Shown here piece after piece: positions 26,069 to 33,739 of a DNA stretch of 48,291 bases. The notes under the pieces were generated by a model that saw nothing but the letters and a program-made list of their open reading frames with translations, had not been told where the DNA came from and searched no databases. The translations under genes were made by a program, and so were the position numbers. This stretch comes from a virus. Each line of letters opens with the position of its first letter. Position 1 is the stretch's first letter. The DNA is taken from positions 1 through 48,291 of IMG/VR virus record IMGVR_UViG_3300020436_003376; one strand, given 5' to 3'.

Positions 26069-26342
26069 CTGTTTCCTCGATTAATTTTTTATCAAAACCA
26101 CAGTAATGATACATTAGTATAACATAGTGCAAACACTTGAGAAGGTCTTTTTCATTCTTACCCTCTTTTCTACCGAAACGAATAAGATATTTGATTGCGG
26201 CACCTCTACAAAATTCTTCCGCAATATCTATATGCTCAAACAAATCTTGAATTTGAAAATCACCTTTTGTATAATGTTGAGAATAGGTGCTATCAATATA
26301 ATCTTCAAGATGTTGTATTATTTGACGTTCATTGTACTTCAT
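26061..26342 (-). CDS. DUF3310-like protein (SaV-like family)
   Basis: A 93-aa protein with the DUF3310 pattern: a helix with FEHIDIAEEFCRGAAIKYLIRFGRK, then KEGKNEKDLLKCLHYVILMYHY. Related phage proteins are sometimes annotated as nucleotide kinase or SaV-like; function unproven. ATG 26342 is used because the apparent longer frame would run into tRNA-Pro. Confidence 0.7.
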   Translation of the reverse strand: MKYNERQIIQHLEDYIDSTYSQHYTKGDFQIQDLFEHIDIAEEFCRGAAIKYLIRFGRKEGKNEKDLLKCLHYVILMYHYCGFDKKLIEETDV

Positions 26343-26351
26343 ATTTATTTG

Positions 26352-26428
26352 TGGTCGGAGCGACAGGATTTGAACCTGTAACCACATGGACCCAAACCAT
26401 GCATTCTACCAGATTGAACTACGCTCCG
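26352..26428 (-). tRNA. tRNA-Pro(UGG)
   Basis: A 77-nt cloverleaf: acceptor CGGAGCG pairs with CGCTCCG, discriminator A and an encoded CCA. The anticodon loop TTTGGGT is closed by CATGG/CCATG, giving anticodon UGG. The T loop is TTCAAAT. Confidence 0.93.
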
Positions 26429-26431
26429 ACA

Positions 26432-26506
26432 TGGCTCCTCGGGCTGGACTCGAACCAACGACAAGCAGATTAACAGTCTGCCGTTCTACCACTGAACTAC
26501 CGAGGA
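26432..26506 (-). tRNA. tRNA-Asn(GUU)
   Basis: A 75-nt cloverleaf: acceptor TCCTCGG/CCGAGGA, discriminator G and encoded CCA. Anticodon stem GCAGA/TCTGC encloses CTGTTAA, giving anticodon GUU. The T loop is TTCGAGT. It lies 3 nt from tRNA-Pro. Confidence 0.93.
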
Positions 26507-26512
26507 GTAAGA

Positions 26513-26755
26513 TTATCTAAGATTTGCTTGGGTATTACGAATTGTAGTCTCTGCTCTCTCAATCTTCTTTGTGAGAGTTTTGACCCACTCTTGAGCAAGA
26601 GAAAGATTTGGTTTGTCTTTCTCTTTCTTGGCTCTTTTGACCTCATTCTGCTGGTCAGTAAGCCCAGTTTTGTACTCGGCAAGTTGTGCCTCTGTACGTT
26701 TTAAGGCACTTTCCTGCCTTATTCGTTTTGCCTGTCTTCCTTTCATATTACTCAT
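26513..26755 (-). CDS. Small coiled-coil protein, 80 aa
   Basis: A highly charged, Cys-free protein beginning MSNMKGRQAKRIRQE with heptad-like helices throughout (for example LAEYKTGLTDQQNEVKRAK), so a coiled coil is likely. No enzyme motif. It starts inside the stop of the fourth SGNH-like gene and ends 7 nt before tRNA-Asn. Confidence 0.6.
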   Translation of the reverse strand: MSNMKGRQAKRIRQESALKRTEAQLAEYKTGLTDQQNEVKRAKKEKDKPNLSLAQEWVKTLTKKIERAETTIRNTQANLR

Positions 26756-27632
26756 ATATGTAGGGTTTAGATTTGGTACTTTTTCCTGAGATTAAAAATT
26801 TTTCAGAAAAATTACCGTTGTGAAAAAAATTATTTACGATATTTACCATAATTTGATTATTTTCTTGAATCATATGACATTTTTTATACTCATCTCTAAC
26901 TTCTTGCTCTCCACCACTCACTTCATCAAGATAATCATCAATTAATCTAAAGTATTTTGAATTTACATCTTCAGATGATATAGGCCTGACTTTTGTAAAA
27001 TTATCTTCTTGGTTATTTTTCCATAAATGATTCCAAAAGTCAAGTTTTTTACTGACATATGTTCTCTCAAATTTATGTTCAGATTCATTAAAACATCGAA
27101 AGGTTAATATTTTTAATTTATATTTTTCTGAAATATATTTGAGATAGGTTATATTTTTGTTATTTTGATATATCAAATTTGGACACATTATATCAAAAAA
27201 ACGCATGAAGAATTCTTTATTTTCTAATAATTTAGAAATGAAATCATTTTGTCTTTCCAGTATGCTCTCAGAAAACAAATCATAAGAGTCAAGTAAATCT
27301 TCTAATTCATCATATCGTTTATTTTTAAAAAGGTCATAAAATAAAAAAGGCACATTGTTGAAATTAGGTGCTTCAAGAAAATCAAAATAAATTCTGAATG
27401 AACTAGAAAGAACAAAAATAATTTTATCGTTTTCTTTAAATTCGTTATTTTCTAATATTTGTTGAAACATATCAAACATCAGAAAATGACCTGAACCACC
27501 AAAACTGTAATTCTTTACAACAAATTCTTCTGCTAATTGATCAGGCCAAGATTTCCAATCATTTGAGTTGTCAGAATCTTGAGGACAAAACGAAAAACTA
27601 TCACCAAAAATATGAATTGGTTTATTTGTCAT
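26748..27632 (-). CDS. SGNH/GDSL hydrolase-like protein, copy 4
   Basis: A 294-aa protein opening PIHIFGDSFSFCPQ with block I GDSF, then FGGSGHFLMF (block II-like), IIFVLSSSFRIYF and a C-terminal segment lacking the clear NHxSxxNH of the other copies, so the catalytic His is uncertain. It lies 6 kb from the main cluster, next to the tRNA genes, and overlaps the small gene before it by 11 nt. It may have been duplicated into this spot. Confidence 0.58.
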   Translation of the reverse strand: MTNKPIHIFGDSFSFCPQDSDNSNDWKSWPDQLAEEFVVKNYSFGGSGHFLMFDMFQQILENNEFKENDKIIFVLSSSFRIYFDFLEAPNFNNVPFLFYDLFKNKRYDELEDLLDSYDLFSESILERQNDFISKLLENKEFFMRFFDIMCPNLIYQNNKNITYLKYISEKYKLKILTFRCFNESEHKFERTYVSKKLDFWNHLWKNNQEDNFTKVRPISSEDVNSKYFRLIDDYLDEVSGGEQEVRDEYKKCHMIQENNQIMVNIVNNFFHNGNFSEKFLISGKSTKSKPYIYE

Positions 27633-27732
27633 CTTTTGGTTTTGATTTCACAGTCAGTATCCATCCCCTGGTACCATCAGGTTGTTTATACTCACATAAA
27701 GTCTCAAAATAAAAATTATTTTCCTTGGCCAC
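27622..27732 (-). CDS. Small ORF, 36 aa
   Basis: A GTG-started frame with a GGAAA site 8 nt upstream and the sequence VAKENNFYFETLCEYKQP at the start, then GTRGWILTVKSK. Its stop overlaps the start of the fourth SGNH-like gene by 11 nt, which would couple their translation. The coding-like composition continues upstream of the GTG but no ATG exists there, so the true start is uncertain. Confidence 0.4.
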   Translation of the reverse strand: MAKENNFYFETLCEYKQPDGTRGWILTVKSKPKDDK

Positions 27733-27850
27733 GATATCGTTTCCAATTTCTGCGTTTGTTCTTATTCTTTGGTCGAGACCATCTAGAAATGCCTATAGAA
27801 GTTCGCTTATACGTATTTTTTCTTAATTTGGATTGTTTTGCTTTTGCCAT
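27716..27850 (-). CDS. Very basic small protein, 44 aa
   Basis: Starts MAKAKQSKLRKNTYKRT and is rich in Lys/Arg throughout (RPKNKNKRRNWKRYRGQGK at the end), suggesting nucleic-acid binding. It lies between tRNA-Thr and the 36-aa ORF, overlapping the latter by 17 nt. No strong ribosome-binding site is visible. Confidence 0.45.
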   Translation of the reverse strand: MAKAKQSKLRKNTYKRTSIGISRWSRPKNKNKRRNWKRYRGQGK

Positions 27851-27865
27851 TGTTTATATTTATTC

Positions 27866-27940
27866 TGGAGCCAGCGAGAGGAATCGAACCCCCAACCTAT
27901 TGATTACAAGTCAATTGCTCTACCATTGAGCCACGCTGGC
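27866..27940 (-). tRNA. tRNA-Thr(UGU)
   Basis: A 75-nt cloverleaf: acceptor GCCAGCG/CGCTGGC, discriminator T and encoded CCA. Anticodon stem TTGA/TCAA encloses CTTGTAA, giving anticodon UGU. The T loop is TTCGATT. Its 5' end abuts the stop of the next gene upstream. Confidence 0.93.
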
Positions 27941-28132
27941 TTATTTATCAAATGTATATCTACCGTATCTATCATAACCAATTGCTTTCGGATATTTTGT
28001 CGGTACCCAAACTGTCTTTGTTATCTGTACAACATAACCTGGACCAGACTCATCTTGTGAATACATCTTATCAGCAATTTTTCTTGACACGACTGTTTGT
28101 ACTACTTTGTTTGCTATGCCTTGTATAATCAT
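27941..28132 (-). CDS. Hypothetical protein, 63 aa, starting on a tRNA 3' end
   Basis: A small protein (IIQGIANKVVQTVVSRKIAD at residues 2-21, then GPGYVVQITKTVWVP). The A of its ATG is the terminal A of the tRNA-Arg CCA end, and its only visible ribosome-binding site (GAGGG) is the acceptor stem of that tRNA. Its stop abuts the next tRNA. It is therefore squeezed between two tRNA genes without any spare base. Confidence 0.5.
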   Translation of the reverse strand: MIIQGIANKVVQTVVSRKIADKMYSQDESGPGYVVQITKTVWVPTKYPKAIGYDRYGRYTFDK

Positions 28133-28206
28133 GGTACCCTCACCAGGAATCGAACCTAGATCGAAAGATTAGAAGTCTTTTGTTTTATCCATTAAACTAT
28201 GAGGGC
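28132..28206 (-). tRNA. tRNA-Arg(UCU)
   Basis: A 75-nt cloverleaf: acceptor GCCCTCA/TGAGGGT with a terminal G-U pair, discriminator A and encoded CCA. Anticodon stem AAAGA/TCTTT encloses CTTCTAA, giving anticodon UCU, which reads AGA, a codon favoured in AT-rich phages. The T loop is TTCGATT. Confidence 0.92.
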
Positions 28207-28217
28207 ACATGCCCCTA

Positions 28218-28457
28218 TTAGTCTTCAATATATGTTTCAAGTTCAACTAAAGAACTACGCCAATCAGTTGTTTCAACTGCACGATCAACAATTTTTTCTG
28301 ATCGACCTTCTTTAGAATCCCACATATCATCTACGCATGTAGGTTTGTGGGTAAATACCCACCATGTTCTATCCCAGTCCATGGCGGCATATTTGAAGTC
28401 TTCATGCACTAGATGTCGAGCATCAAATGTTTTCTTAAATGGATTAATATCAATCAC
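28218..28457 (-). CDS. Hypothetical protein, 79 aa
   Basis: A small acidic protein with DWDRTWWVFTHKPTCVDDMW in the middle. The start is a GTG (no ATG fits the frame until residue 26, which would remove plausible coding sequence). Family unknown. It is the second gene after promoter P1. Confidence 0.55.
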   Translation of the reverse strand: MIDINPFKKTFDARHLVHEDFKYAAMDWDRTWWVFTHKPTCVDDMWDSKEGRSEKIVDRAVETTDWRSSLVELETYIED

Positions 28458-28469
28458 GTTTCATTTAAA

Positions 28470-28673
28470 TTAAAGGTTACTATATTCATCAACGAAAGCC
28501 TTAGTGACTTCCACCGCATCGGCTTCTTCAAGCCCATGTCTCTCAATAACTTCATCGCAAAACTCAATCATCGCCGCATCGATAGATGCATATGCATCTC
28601 GTGCGGCCATTGCAGTAGCGTATGCTTCAGGACGATAATCATCAATCAGTCTTGCAACCATTTCTTCTGACAT
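28470..28673 (-). CDS. Hypothetical protein, 67 aa
   Basis: An acidic, Ala-rich helical protein (YATAMAARDAYASIDAAMIE in the middle). AAAGG precedes ATG 28673. It is the first gene transcribed from the promoter at 28715-28743. No family recognised. Confidence 0.6.
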   Translation of the reverse strand: MSEEMVARLIDDYRPEAYATAMAARDAYASIDAAMIEFCDEVIERHGLEEADAVEVTKAFVDEYSNL

Positions 28674-28714
28674 ATTACCTTTCTTGTTTGGGTTAGAAGA
28701 ATCATTAAAAAAAT

Positions 28715-28743
28715 AGTATAACTTAACACTGTCAAATTGTCAA
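28715..28743 (-). promoter_or_regulatory. Sigma70-type promoter P1
   Basis: On the minus strand TTGACA at 28743-28738 and TATACT at 28720-28715 are 17 bp apart. It faces the 67-aa and 79-aa genes. The TGA inside the -35 box is the stop codon of GMP reductase. Confidence 0.72.
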
Positions 28744-29726
28744 GAAAAAATTTCATTTAATTGTCGATTTACACGCACAAACGTTGTGCATTTAGGTAGA
28801 TCTTTTATTGTTTTTGCTCCTGCATAAGTACAAGCACTTCTCAGACCTCCTAGAATCTCTTGTACGGTATCTTTTACAGGACCCCTATAATCTACCATTA
28901 CTGTTTTACCTTCTGATGCTCTGTGAGCCTTCTTTTCACCATAATATTCTAATTGTGCATCATCAGATGACATACCATAAAATTTCATTTTCGTTCCACG
29001 ATGATTGCCGACCTTTTCACCTCTGCACTCATCATGTCCTGCTAACATCCCACCGAGCATCACAAAGTCTGCACCAGCACCGAAGGATTTTGCTATATCT
29101 CCCACCACGGTGCATCCTCCGTCTGTGATAATATGTCCGCCTAGACCGTGGGCCGCATCTGCACACTCCATCGTGGCACTCAGTTGTGGATAGCCAACGC
29201 CCGTCATCTTCCGAGTAGTACAAACCGAGCCAGGTCCAATACCAATCTTCACAATGTCTGCACCTGCAAGGATAATCTGTTCTGTGGTCTCTGGGGTACA
29301 TACGTTTCCTGCTATGATAATTGAATTTTTAGTTGCCTCGTGTTGTCTCATCTGTTCAACAAAATCCATAAATCTCTCTGTATAACCATTTGCCACATCA
29401 AGACAAACCCATTCTAAATCATAATCTATCTCATCTAGATTTTGGTCGAGACCAATGGTTTTGATAGCATTAGGTAATGTTGCATAAATAGTAAATTTGC
29501 ATATGGCAGTGAGCATTTGATAATCATATAATGCTCTATTCATCGCATATGTACCAGTATGATCCATATTGGCGGCAATGATAGGCACTCCTGCCCATTT
29601 CTTTTTAGAGTGCTTGAAGGTAAATGTTCTTACCAATACCGCATCTTTTCTAGATTCTAACGTAGATCGTTTTGGTTTGATTAGCACATCATTAAAATCA
29701 AGTTTGACATCTTCTTGTATTCGCAT
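28740..29726 (-). CDS. guaC: GMP reductase
   Basis: A 328-aa IMPDH/GMPR-family barrel lacking CBS domains. The active-site loop [11 protein letters not shown] carries the catalytic Cys near residue 172; [26 protein letters not shown] binds phosphate and [13 protein letters not shown] follows. The loop after YGMSS and the overall length fit GMP reductase (NADPH, GMP to IMP and ammonia) better than IMP dehydrogenase. ATG 29726 directly follows the upstream stop with GGGA before it; a longer frame starting further upstream is unlikely. It would shift host purine pools for phage use. The gene ends in promoter P1. Confidence 0.88.
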   Translation of the reverse strand: MRIQEDVKLDFNDVLIKPKRSTLESRKDAVLVRTFTFKHSKKKWAGVPIIAANMDHTGTYAMNRALYDYQMLTAICKFTIYATLPNAIKTIGLDQNLDEIDYDLEWVCLDVANGYTERFMDFVEQMRQHEATKNSIIIAGNVCTPETTEQIILAGADIVKIGIGPGSVCTTRKMTGVGYPQLSATMECADAAHGLGGHIITDGGCTVVGDIAKSFGAGADFVMLGGMLAGHDECRGEKVGNHRGTKMKFYGMSSDDAQLEYYGEKKAHRASEGKTVMVDYRGPVKDTVQEILGGLRSACTYAGAKTIKDLPKCTTFVRVNRQLNEIFS

Positions 29727-29727
29727 T

Positions 29728-30123
29728 TTAATCCCAAAGAGAGGTGTAGTGTTTCGCAAACAAATCAAGACCTTCTTGTATTTTGTTTAATTCGTCTTGA
29801 TCGTTTATATCAAAGAGACCATCATTCATGATCACACCGAAGGAATAAATCATCTTGTCCATGATTATATCCCACTTGTCCATTAGATATTTAGTTTCGA
29901 CCTCTTCATCTATAAAATCAAAATGCAATTGTCGATCCCAGTTATGGTGCGTTACCATACCGTCTTCCCAAAGTTCTGGGTAACCGTGTTTTGTATCTTT
30001 TAAACGAACAAGAGCAGGATGGATGATACTAGCAAGTGTATGATCCAAACTCCAAACATCATAATCATCAATGTGAATATGGTAAGCACGATTCTTCCTG
30101 TATGGTCCGATTTTAATTTTCAT
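29728..30123 (-). CDS. Hypothetical protein, 131 aa
   Basis: A soluble protein with IHIDDYDVWSLDHTLASIIHPALVRLKD near the N-terminus (residues 16-43) and a FDFIDEEVETKYLMDKWD acidic segment. The regular spacing of His and Asp suggests a metal site but I do not recognise the family; it looks like a conserved phage protein. It overlaps the 33-aa gene before it (TAATG). Confidence 0.6.
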   Translation of the reverse strand: MKIKIGPYRKNRAYHIHIDDYDVWSLDHTLASIIHPALVRLKDTKHGYPELWEDGMVTHHNWDRQLHFDFIDEEVETKYLMDKWDIIMDKMIYSFGVIMNDGLFDINDQDELNKIQEGLDLFAKHYTSLWD

Positions 30124-30224
30124 TATGATTTTCTAGTCATTCTCCAAACATTGTAGCACTTACGGCTACAGAAGACCTTATTACGTTTCTTATAAGGACT
30201 CCAACAATTCATGCATTCTTTCAT
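30123..30224 (-). CDS. Small zinc-finger-like protein, 33 aa
   Basis: MKECMNCWSPYKKRNKVFCS at the N-terminus and a second CxxxC pair (C19, C23) make a CxxC...CxxxC arrangement that could bind one zinc. The rest is basic. It overlaps the next gene as TAATG. Confidence 0.5.
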   Translation of the reverse strand: MKECMNCWSPYKKRNKVFCSRKCYNVWRMTRKS

Positions 30225-30225
30225 T

Positions 30226-30744
30226 TTATCTTACATAGTTAATATTAATTACGATTCTTCTATTTGTATTTGTACAATTAGTTCCTGAATGTCTCATCCA
30301 ATATGGAAAAATACAAACTCTATTTGCTAAACTGTTAATCTTTGTACCATCTTCAAAAATTGTATATCCATCATTACTATTGATGTATAAAATGGCAACC
30401 ATTGGTTCGCTTTCGATCATGCGAGATTCACTAATATCAGTATGAAATCCTGCTTCTTTAATCTGTTCTGTTCTCAGATTGCAGTTTGCTTTGATACGAT
30501 GTATTGCCACCGCACCTAATTGATCAATAATAGGTCGTATCAGATCTATTTTATCTGATACGAAAAATGACATATTAAAAAACAAATGTACGAATTGAAA
30601 ATTATTTTCTCTTGGTTCCTTTGATATAATTTGATCAGTATATGTCCAAGGAAATCTTTCAGACATCATCTCTTTTTGCAATTTTGCAAAATAGATAGGA
30701 TCGATATAATTGTCATATACTTTGATATTTTTATTGTCCGCCAC
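30226..30744 (-). CDS. 2OG-Fe(II) oxygenase-like protein, 172 aa
   Basis: A small dioxygenase-type protein with GFHTDIS (HxD) near residue 100, a VAILYINSNDGYTIFEDG strand, MRHSGTNC with the distal His, and RRIVININYV with the 2-oxoglutarate Arg. GTG 30744, with GAG upstream, is taken as start; a TTG 9 nt further upstream is an alternative. It overlaps the 98-aa gene. The substrate is unknown; phage members of this group hydroxylate proteins or nucleic acids. Confidence 0.68.
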   Translation of the reverse strand: MADNKNIKVYDNYIDPIYFAKLQKEMMSERFPWTYTDQIISKEPRENNFQFVHLFFNMSFFVSDKIDLIRPIIDQLGAVAIHRIKANCNLRTEQIKEAGFHTDISESRMIESEPMVAILYINSNDGYTIFEDGTKINSLANRVCIFPYWMRHSGTNCTNTNRRIVININYVR

Positions 30745-31027
30745 GTAACTCAATCAATTTTCGCTCGTAACTCAAATCGACATCAGAAACAAACTCTGAC
30801 ATGTAACCTGTCAATTCGGTCAATTCATCAGATGTTATTTCAATTTCTTTTATTCTAGATAAAATTTTTTGAGGATCTTGTATAAATTCTTTACATTCTG
30901 TATATGTAAATAAATGCTGACCATCCATAGAAGCATGACAAGCAAAAAGTTCATCTTGCTTGTCATACACTTTAGAACTACACCAGTATGTATAGAATGA
31001 AGAATTAATCCATCTTGAATACGACAT
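30731..31027 (-). CDS. Hypothetical protein, 98 aa
   Basis: Begins MSYSRWINSSFYTYWCSSKV and continues with an acidic helical C-terminal half. It has two cysteines near residues 16 and 29. No family recognised. It starts 9 nt after the stop of the 190-aa gene. Confidence 0.6.
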   Translation of the reverse strand: MSYSRWINSSFYTYWCSSKVYDKQDELFACHASMDGQHLFTYTECKEFIQDPQKILSRIKEIEITSDELTELTGYMSEFVSDVDLSYERKLIELRGGQ

Positions 31028-31035
31028 GAAATTAT

Positions 31036-31608
31036 TTATGCCGCCATCGCCTCAGTAGCAATCTCACCCATACCATACCGATGCCACTTATCAACTGTAA
31101 CTTCAAGTTCATCAGCATATTCATCATACTCATTACGACCATCACGATTATCTTCAAGGGCCATGTCACGAAAACGATCTATTACCTTTCGCCCTGAACG
31201 AACAAACGCAGGAACTAACCAAGCAAAACCATTCCAAGTTGATTCGTACCGAGCATCGTGACCATAACCGATTGTCTCATGACTCCAAGTAGCGACCATC
31301 CACTTTCCGCCAGTCCAAAGATAACCATACTCAAGATGACTGTTTTCCATCAAGTACATCTCAAACTCTTCCATAGAGTCAAACATCTCAGGTTCTTCAC
31401 TATGAACTGAATCTCTCAGTGAAGCATCAAGGTCTTCGGAAAGACTTGAGTAATAACCACCAACGGAAACACCTAATGCTGACTTATCATCATTGAAATG
31501 CTCAAGCAGGGTCATACCAACACCAGTCTCGTAACCATCATAATGAACATAACTTGAAACGATTGAACCGTCTGTTCTCAAATACGCAACTACAGAATTT
31601 GTACTCAT
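31036..31608 (-). CDS. Hypothetical protein, 190 aa
   Basis: An acidic protein with an N-terminal YVHYDGYETGVGMTLLEHF and a WNGFAWLVPAFVRSGRKVIDRF segment. The pattern of Tyr/Gly and Trp blocks looks like a folded, soluble phage protein without a known function. AAGGAG precedes ATG 31608. It is the second gene of the operon from promoter P2. Confidence 0.62.
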   Translation of the reverse strand: MSTNSVVAYLRTDGSIVSSYVHYDGYETGVGMTLLEHFNDDKSALGVSVGGYYSSLSEDLDASLRDSVHSEEPEMFDSMEEFEMYLMENSHLEYGYLWTGGKWMVATWSHETIGYGHDARYESTWNGFAWLVPAFVRSGRKVIDRFRDMALEDNRDGRNEYDEYADELEVTVDKWHRYGMGEIATEAMAA

Positions 31609-31617
31609 ATGAACTCC

Positions 31618-31731
31618 TTAGAGAGAGAAAGCAATTACAAAGTTAAGATAGACAATGCCGACGGCAAATGTCCAACCAATCATACCCTCAATGACTGAAA
31701 GGGCGATACCTCTTCTACATTCAATATTCAT
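31618..31731 (-). CDS. Small membrane protein, 37 aa
   Basis: MNIECRRGIALSVIEGMIGW is followed by a hydrophobic helix (TFAVGIVYLNFVIAFSL), so a single membrane span is likely. First gene after promoter P2; the next gene's AAGGAG overlaps its stop. Confidence 0.5.
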   Translation of the reverse strand: MNIECRRGIALSVIEGMIGWTFAVGIVYLNFVIAFSL

Positions 31732-31788
31732 AATTGTCCCATAATGATCGTTTTCGAAAGGGGTTAATGACTCACTCAACATGCTTAT

Positions 31789-31816
31789 ATAATACCAAAT
31801 TACTCAGATATGTCAA
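31789..31816 (-). promoter_or_regulatory. Sigma70-type promoter P2 with shared leader
   Basis: TTGACA (31816-31811), 16-bp spacer and TATTAT preceded by TGG (extended -10). The promoter lies inside the last codons of the zincin gene. The leader after it (TTGAGTGAGTCATTAACCCC, to about 31757) is almost identical to that after P4. Confidence 0.78.
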
Positions 31817-32318
31817 GTTTTTTCTCAACATTATTTGACCAAAAGTCAATAAAATTCATCCAAAGGTATCTCTCAAGACCATATGCTTCAACTTCCCATG
31901 GACTCTTAAAATATTCCATCATGTTACCAACACTTGTCAGTTCGCCTTTCCAATACATACCTTTTGCTTTTATTGACAAGTCACCAACAACATACTGCTT
32001 CACATGAACCAATTCATGACCGAGCACCTTAAACATTTCATTAGCATGTTCTTCATCGTCCATCTCACGACCATAATCATCAATTCGTGTTTTGTAAGGA
32101 TCGATAATCACACGAAACATTCTAGGTCTTGATCGAAATTCATTCTCATGAATCATGGCCTCACCATTGTCTGCATGGTGACGAAAATGAATATCAATTT
32201 CAAGGTTATTGACAACTCTGCGATTGTTAAGCAAATCACGCATTGTCAAGTGTGTCATACCGAACACTCCGTGACGAAATTTCTTAGGAAGATTTTTACC
32301 GTGAATTCTTACTTTCAT
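31800..32318 (-). CDS. Zinc metallopeptidase-like protein (HExxH)
   Basis: A 172-aa protein with GHELVHVKQYVVGD (HExxH, zinc-binding His pair and catalytic Glu) near residue 98 and WEVEAYGLE about 45 residues later, giving a likely third metal ligand. The layout is that of small phage zincins (SprT- or M78-like). The substrate is unknown; a proteolytic role on host or phage protein is inferred from the motif. Driven by promoter P3, and its own C-terminus overlaps promoter P2. Confidence 0.72.
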   Translation of the reverse strand: MKVRIHGKNLPKKFRHGVFGMTHLTMRDLLNNRRVVNNLEIDIHFRHHADNGEAMIHENEFRSRPRMFRVIIDPYKTRIDDYGREMDDEEHANEMFKVLGHELVHVKQYVVGDLSIKAKGMYWKGELTSVGNMMEYFKSPWEVEAYGLERYLWMNFIDFWSNNVEKKLDISE

Positions 32319-32351
32319 AATCGATTCAGAAAGGGTTTGTCTTACATTTAT

Positions 32352-32379
32352 ATAATACCAAATATGGGATAGGTGTCAA
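32352..32379 (-). promoter_or_regulatory. Sigma70-type promoter P3
   Basis: TTGACA (32379-32374), 16-bp spacer, TATTAT with TGG before it. The stop codon of the upstream nuclease-like gene is the TGA inside the -35 box. It reads into the zincin gene. Confidence 0.76.
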
Positions 32380-33215
32380 GCATTTATTTCATTTTTGCCA
32401 ACATAAAAAGAAGGGACATTTGATTGATGCATTCTCAATTCAAATTCTGACATCATAATATCTAGTTTATCTTCGTAAAACTCTATTGCTTCAGAGACAG
32501 AAAAAAATCTTACAAAATCATTATTCTCGTTTATAAGAATCAAAGAATCTACATGTTCAAATAAATCTTGAAAACCTCTAGCAATGGCCTTAGATGTCCA
32601 TTGTTTATTGGTCAATGGTTCCGTGATCTCATTCGTTATTGCTTGCCAAAAAACACCGTTCAATACATTTAACTCAAATTCATTATAAAGTTTTCTATCT
32701 GATTTTCTATTGAAAACATAATCTTTGGTTTTGAGATTTATCTGACTCTGCTCCATAAGTTCAATAAATGAACGATGTATTTCATTGCCTGCCTTTTTCT
32801 CAAAACAAATTTTACCTCCATTATATTTAACTTCTTCGTATTTTCCATCACACTTGAGGTCACCACGACCCTCTGTTGAGATGAGAGATTTAAAGTTGCT
32901 CAGAAAAGATATAAAAAACTCACATCGACCAATACTAGCCATACCACCATTACCACCAGCAGTAATATCAATCAACATTTGAGCAATAGGGTGATAATCT
33001 ACATGAAGAAAATCGAGAAGATTGCCAGATCTTGATTTTGAAAAAGAATTGAAATCAAATGCACTGCCATTTTCAATATCAAGTAAAAATTTATCAGGAT
33101 CAATACCATGACGAATACAAGCACAAAAAACACCGTTTGATGCTTCAGTGCGGTGTCTCAAATTAGAATAAACAGATTCTAATTTACGATCAAGATTTTT
33201 TATTGATTCTTTCAT
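32376..33215 (-). CDS. Putative PD-(D/E)XK nuclease-like protein, 279 aa
   Basis: A soluble protein whose middle contains RCEFFISFLSNFKSLI followed by RGDLKCDGKYEEVKYNGG, a D...ExK pattern (EVK) of PD-(D/E)XK nucleases with a preceding Glu helix. The later half is helical with an RGFQDLFEHVDSLILINEN segment. Assignment from motif only. It overlaps the membrane protein before it by 4 nt (ATGA). The enzyme could act on host or competing phage DNA. Confidence 0.5.
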   Translation of the reverse strand: MKESIKNLDRKLESVYSNLRHRTEASNGVFCACIRHGIDPDKFLLDIENGSAFDFNSFSKSRSGNLLDFLHVDYHPIAQMLIDITAGGNGGMASIGRCEFFISFLSNFKSLISTEGRGDLKCDGKYEEVKYNGGKICFEKKAGNEIHRSFIELMEQSQINLKTKDYVFNRKSDRKLYNEFELNVLNGVFWQAITNEITEPLTNKQWTSKAIARGFQDLFEHVDSLILINENNDFVRFFSVSEAIEFYEDKLDIMMSEFELRMHQSNVPSFYVGKNEINA

Positions 33216-33376
33216 AAAGATACTAGGGAAGATACATCTTCAACAATTTTCTCACCAACTGTTCTATAATTAAATCCCAGACTCACATTATCACCTGAGA
33301 AATCAACAGTAAAAAGACCAGACATGATCATGTAAAAAACAACCGCAACGATTGAATACTTAACAATGAAAAACAT
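33212..33376 (-). CDS. Small membrane-anchored protein, 54 aa
   Basis: MFFIVKYSIVAVVFYMIMSG gives an N-terminal membrane span, followed by a short polar domain (FSGDNVSLGFNYRTVGEKIV). ATGA overlap with the nuclease-like gene. No family recognised. Confidence 0.5.
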   Translation of the reverse strand: MFFIVKYSIVAVVFYMIMSGLFTVDFSGDNVSLGFNYRTVGEKIVEDVSSLVSL

Positions 33377-33400
33377 ATGACCTCATTTTGTAGGGGAGAA

Positions 33401-33450
33401 GCAGGTGAAAAAACCGCCGTTCGCAAGTCATGCGGACAAAACTCACCTGC
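33401..33450 (-). repeat. Inverted repeat/hairpin between two small genes
   Basis: GCAGGTGA and TCACCTGC (8 bp) enclose 34 nt that contain a second pair, CCGC with GCGG. It sits between the 67-aa and 54-aa genes and is not followed by a U-run, so it is more likely a regulatory or processing hairpin than an intrinsic terminator. Confidence 0.45.
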
Positions 33451-33460
33451 AGAATGTTTT

Positions 33461-33664
33461 TTAGACGGACCAGTAAGTCTCTGACATACGAGCCTTACCA
33501 GACCCGTTCTTACCCATACGGGTCTTGCCAGACCCTGCTCGATAGTTAGCATCGAACTTTGAAAACATGTTCAGTGACTTGGCACCGATGATCTTTGATG
33601 AACGCTCAATACGACCGCCACGGGCCAAGAACTCTTCAACTGACTCTCTTCTCATTTCACTCAT
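33461..33664 (-). CDS. Hypothetical protein, 67 aa
   Basis: Starts MSEMRRESVEEFLARGGRIE, a pattern I have seen in short phage proteins, with a basic Gly/Lys/Arg-rich tail (KTRMGKNGSGKARM). An overlapping frame starts at 33552 but is less protein-like. First gene after promoter P4. Function unknown. Confidence 0.55.
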   Translation of the reverse strand: MSEMRRESVEEFLARGGRIERSSKIIGAKSLNMFSKFDANYRAGSGKTRMGKNGSGKARMSETYWSV

Positions 33665-33711
33665 ATCGATTTTTTCGAAAGGGTTATTAATGACTCACTC
33701 AACATGCTTAT

Positions 33712-33739
33712 ATAATACCAAATTCTGACCATTTGTCAA
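33712..33739 (-). promoter_or_regulatory. Sigma70-type promoter P4 with shared leader
   Basis: TTGACA (33739-33734), 16-bp spacer, TATTAT with TGG before it. The TGA in the -35 box is the stop of the 50-aa gene. The leader repeats that of P2 over about 45 nt. Confidence 0.77.
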
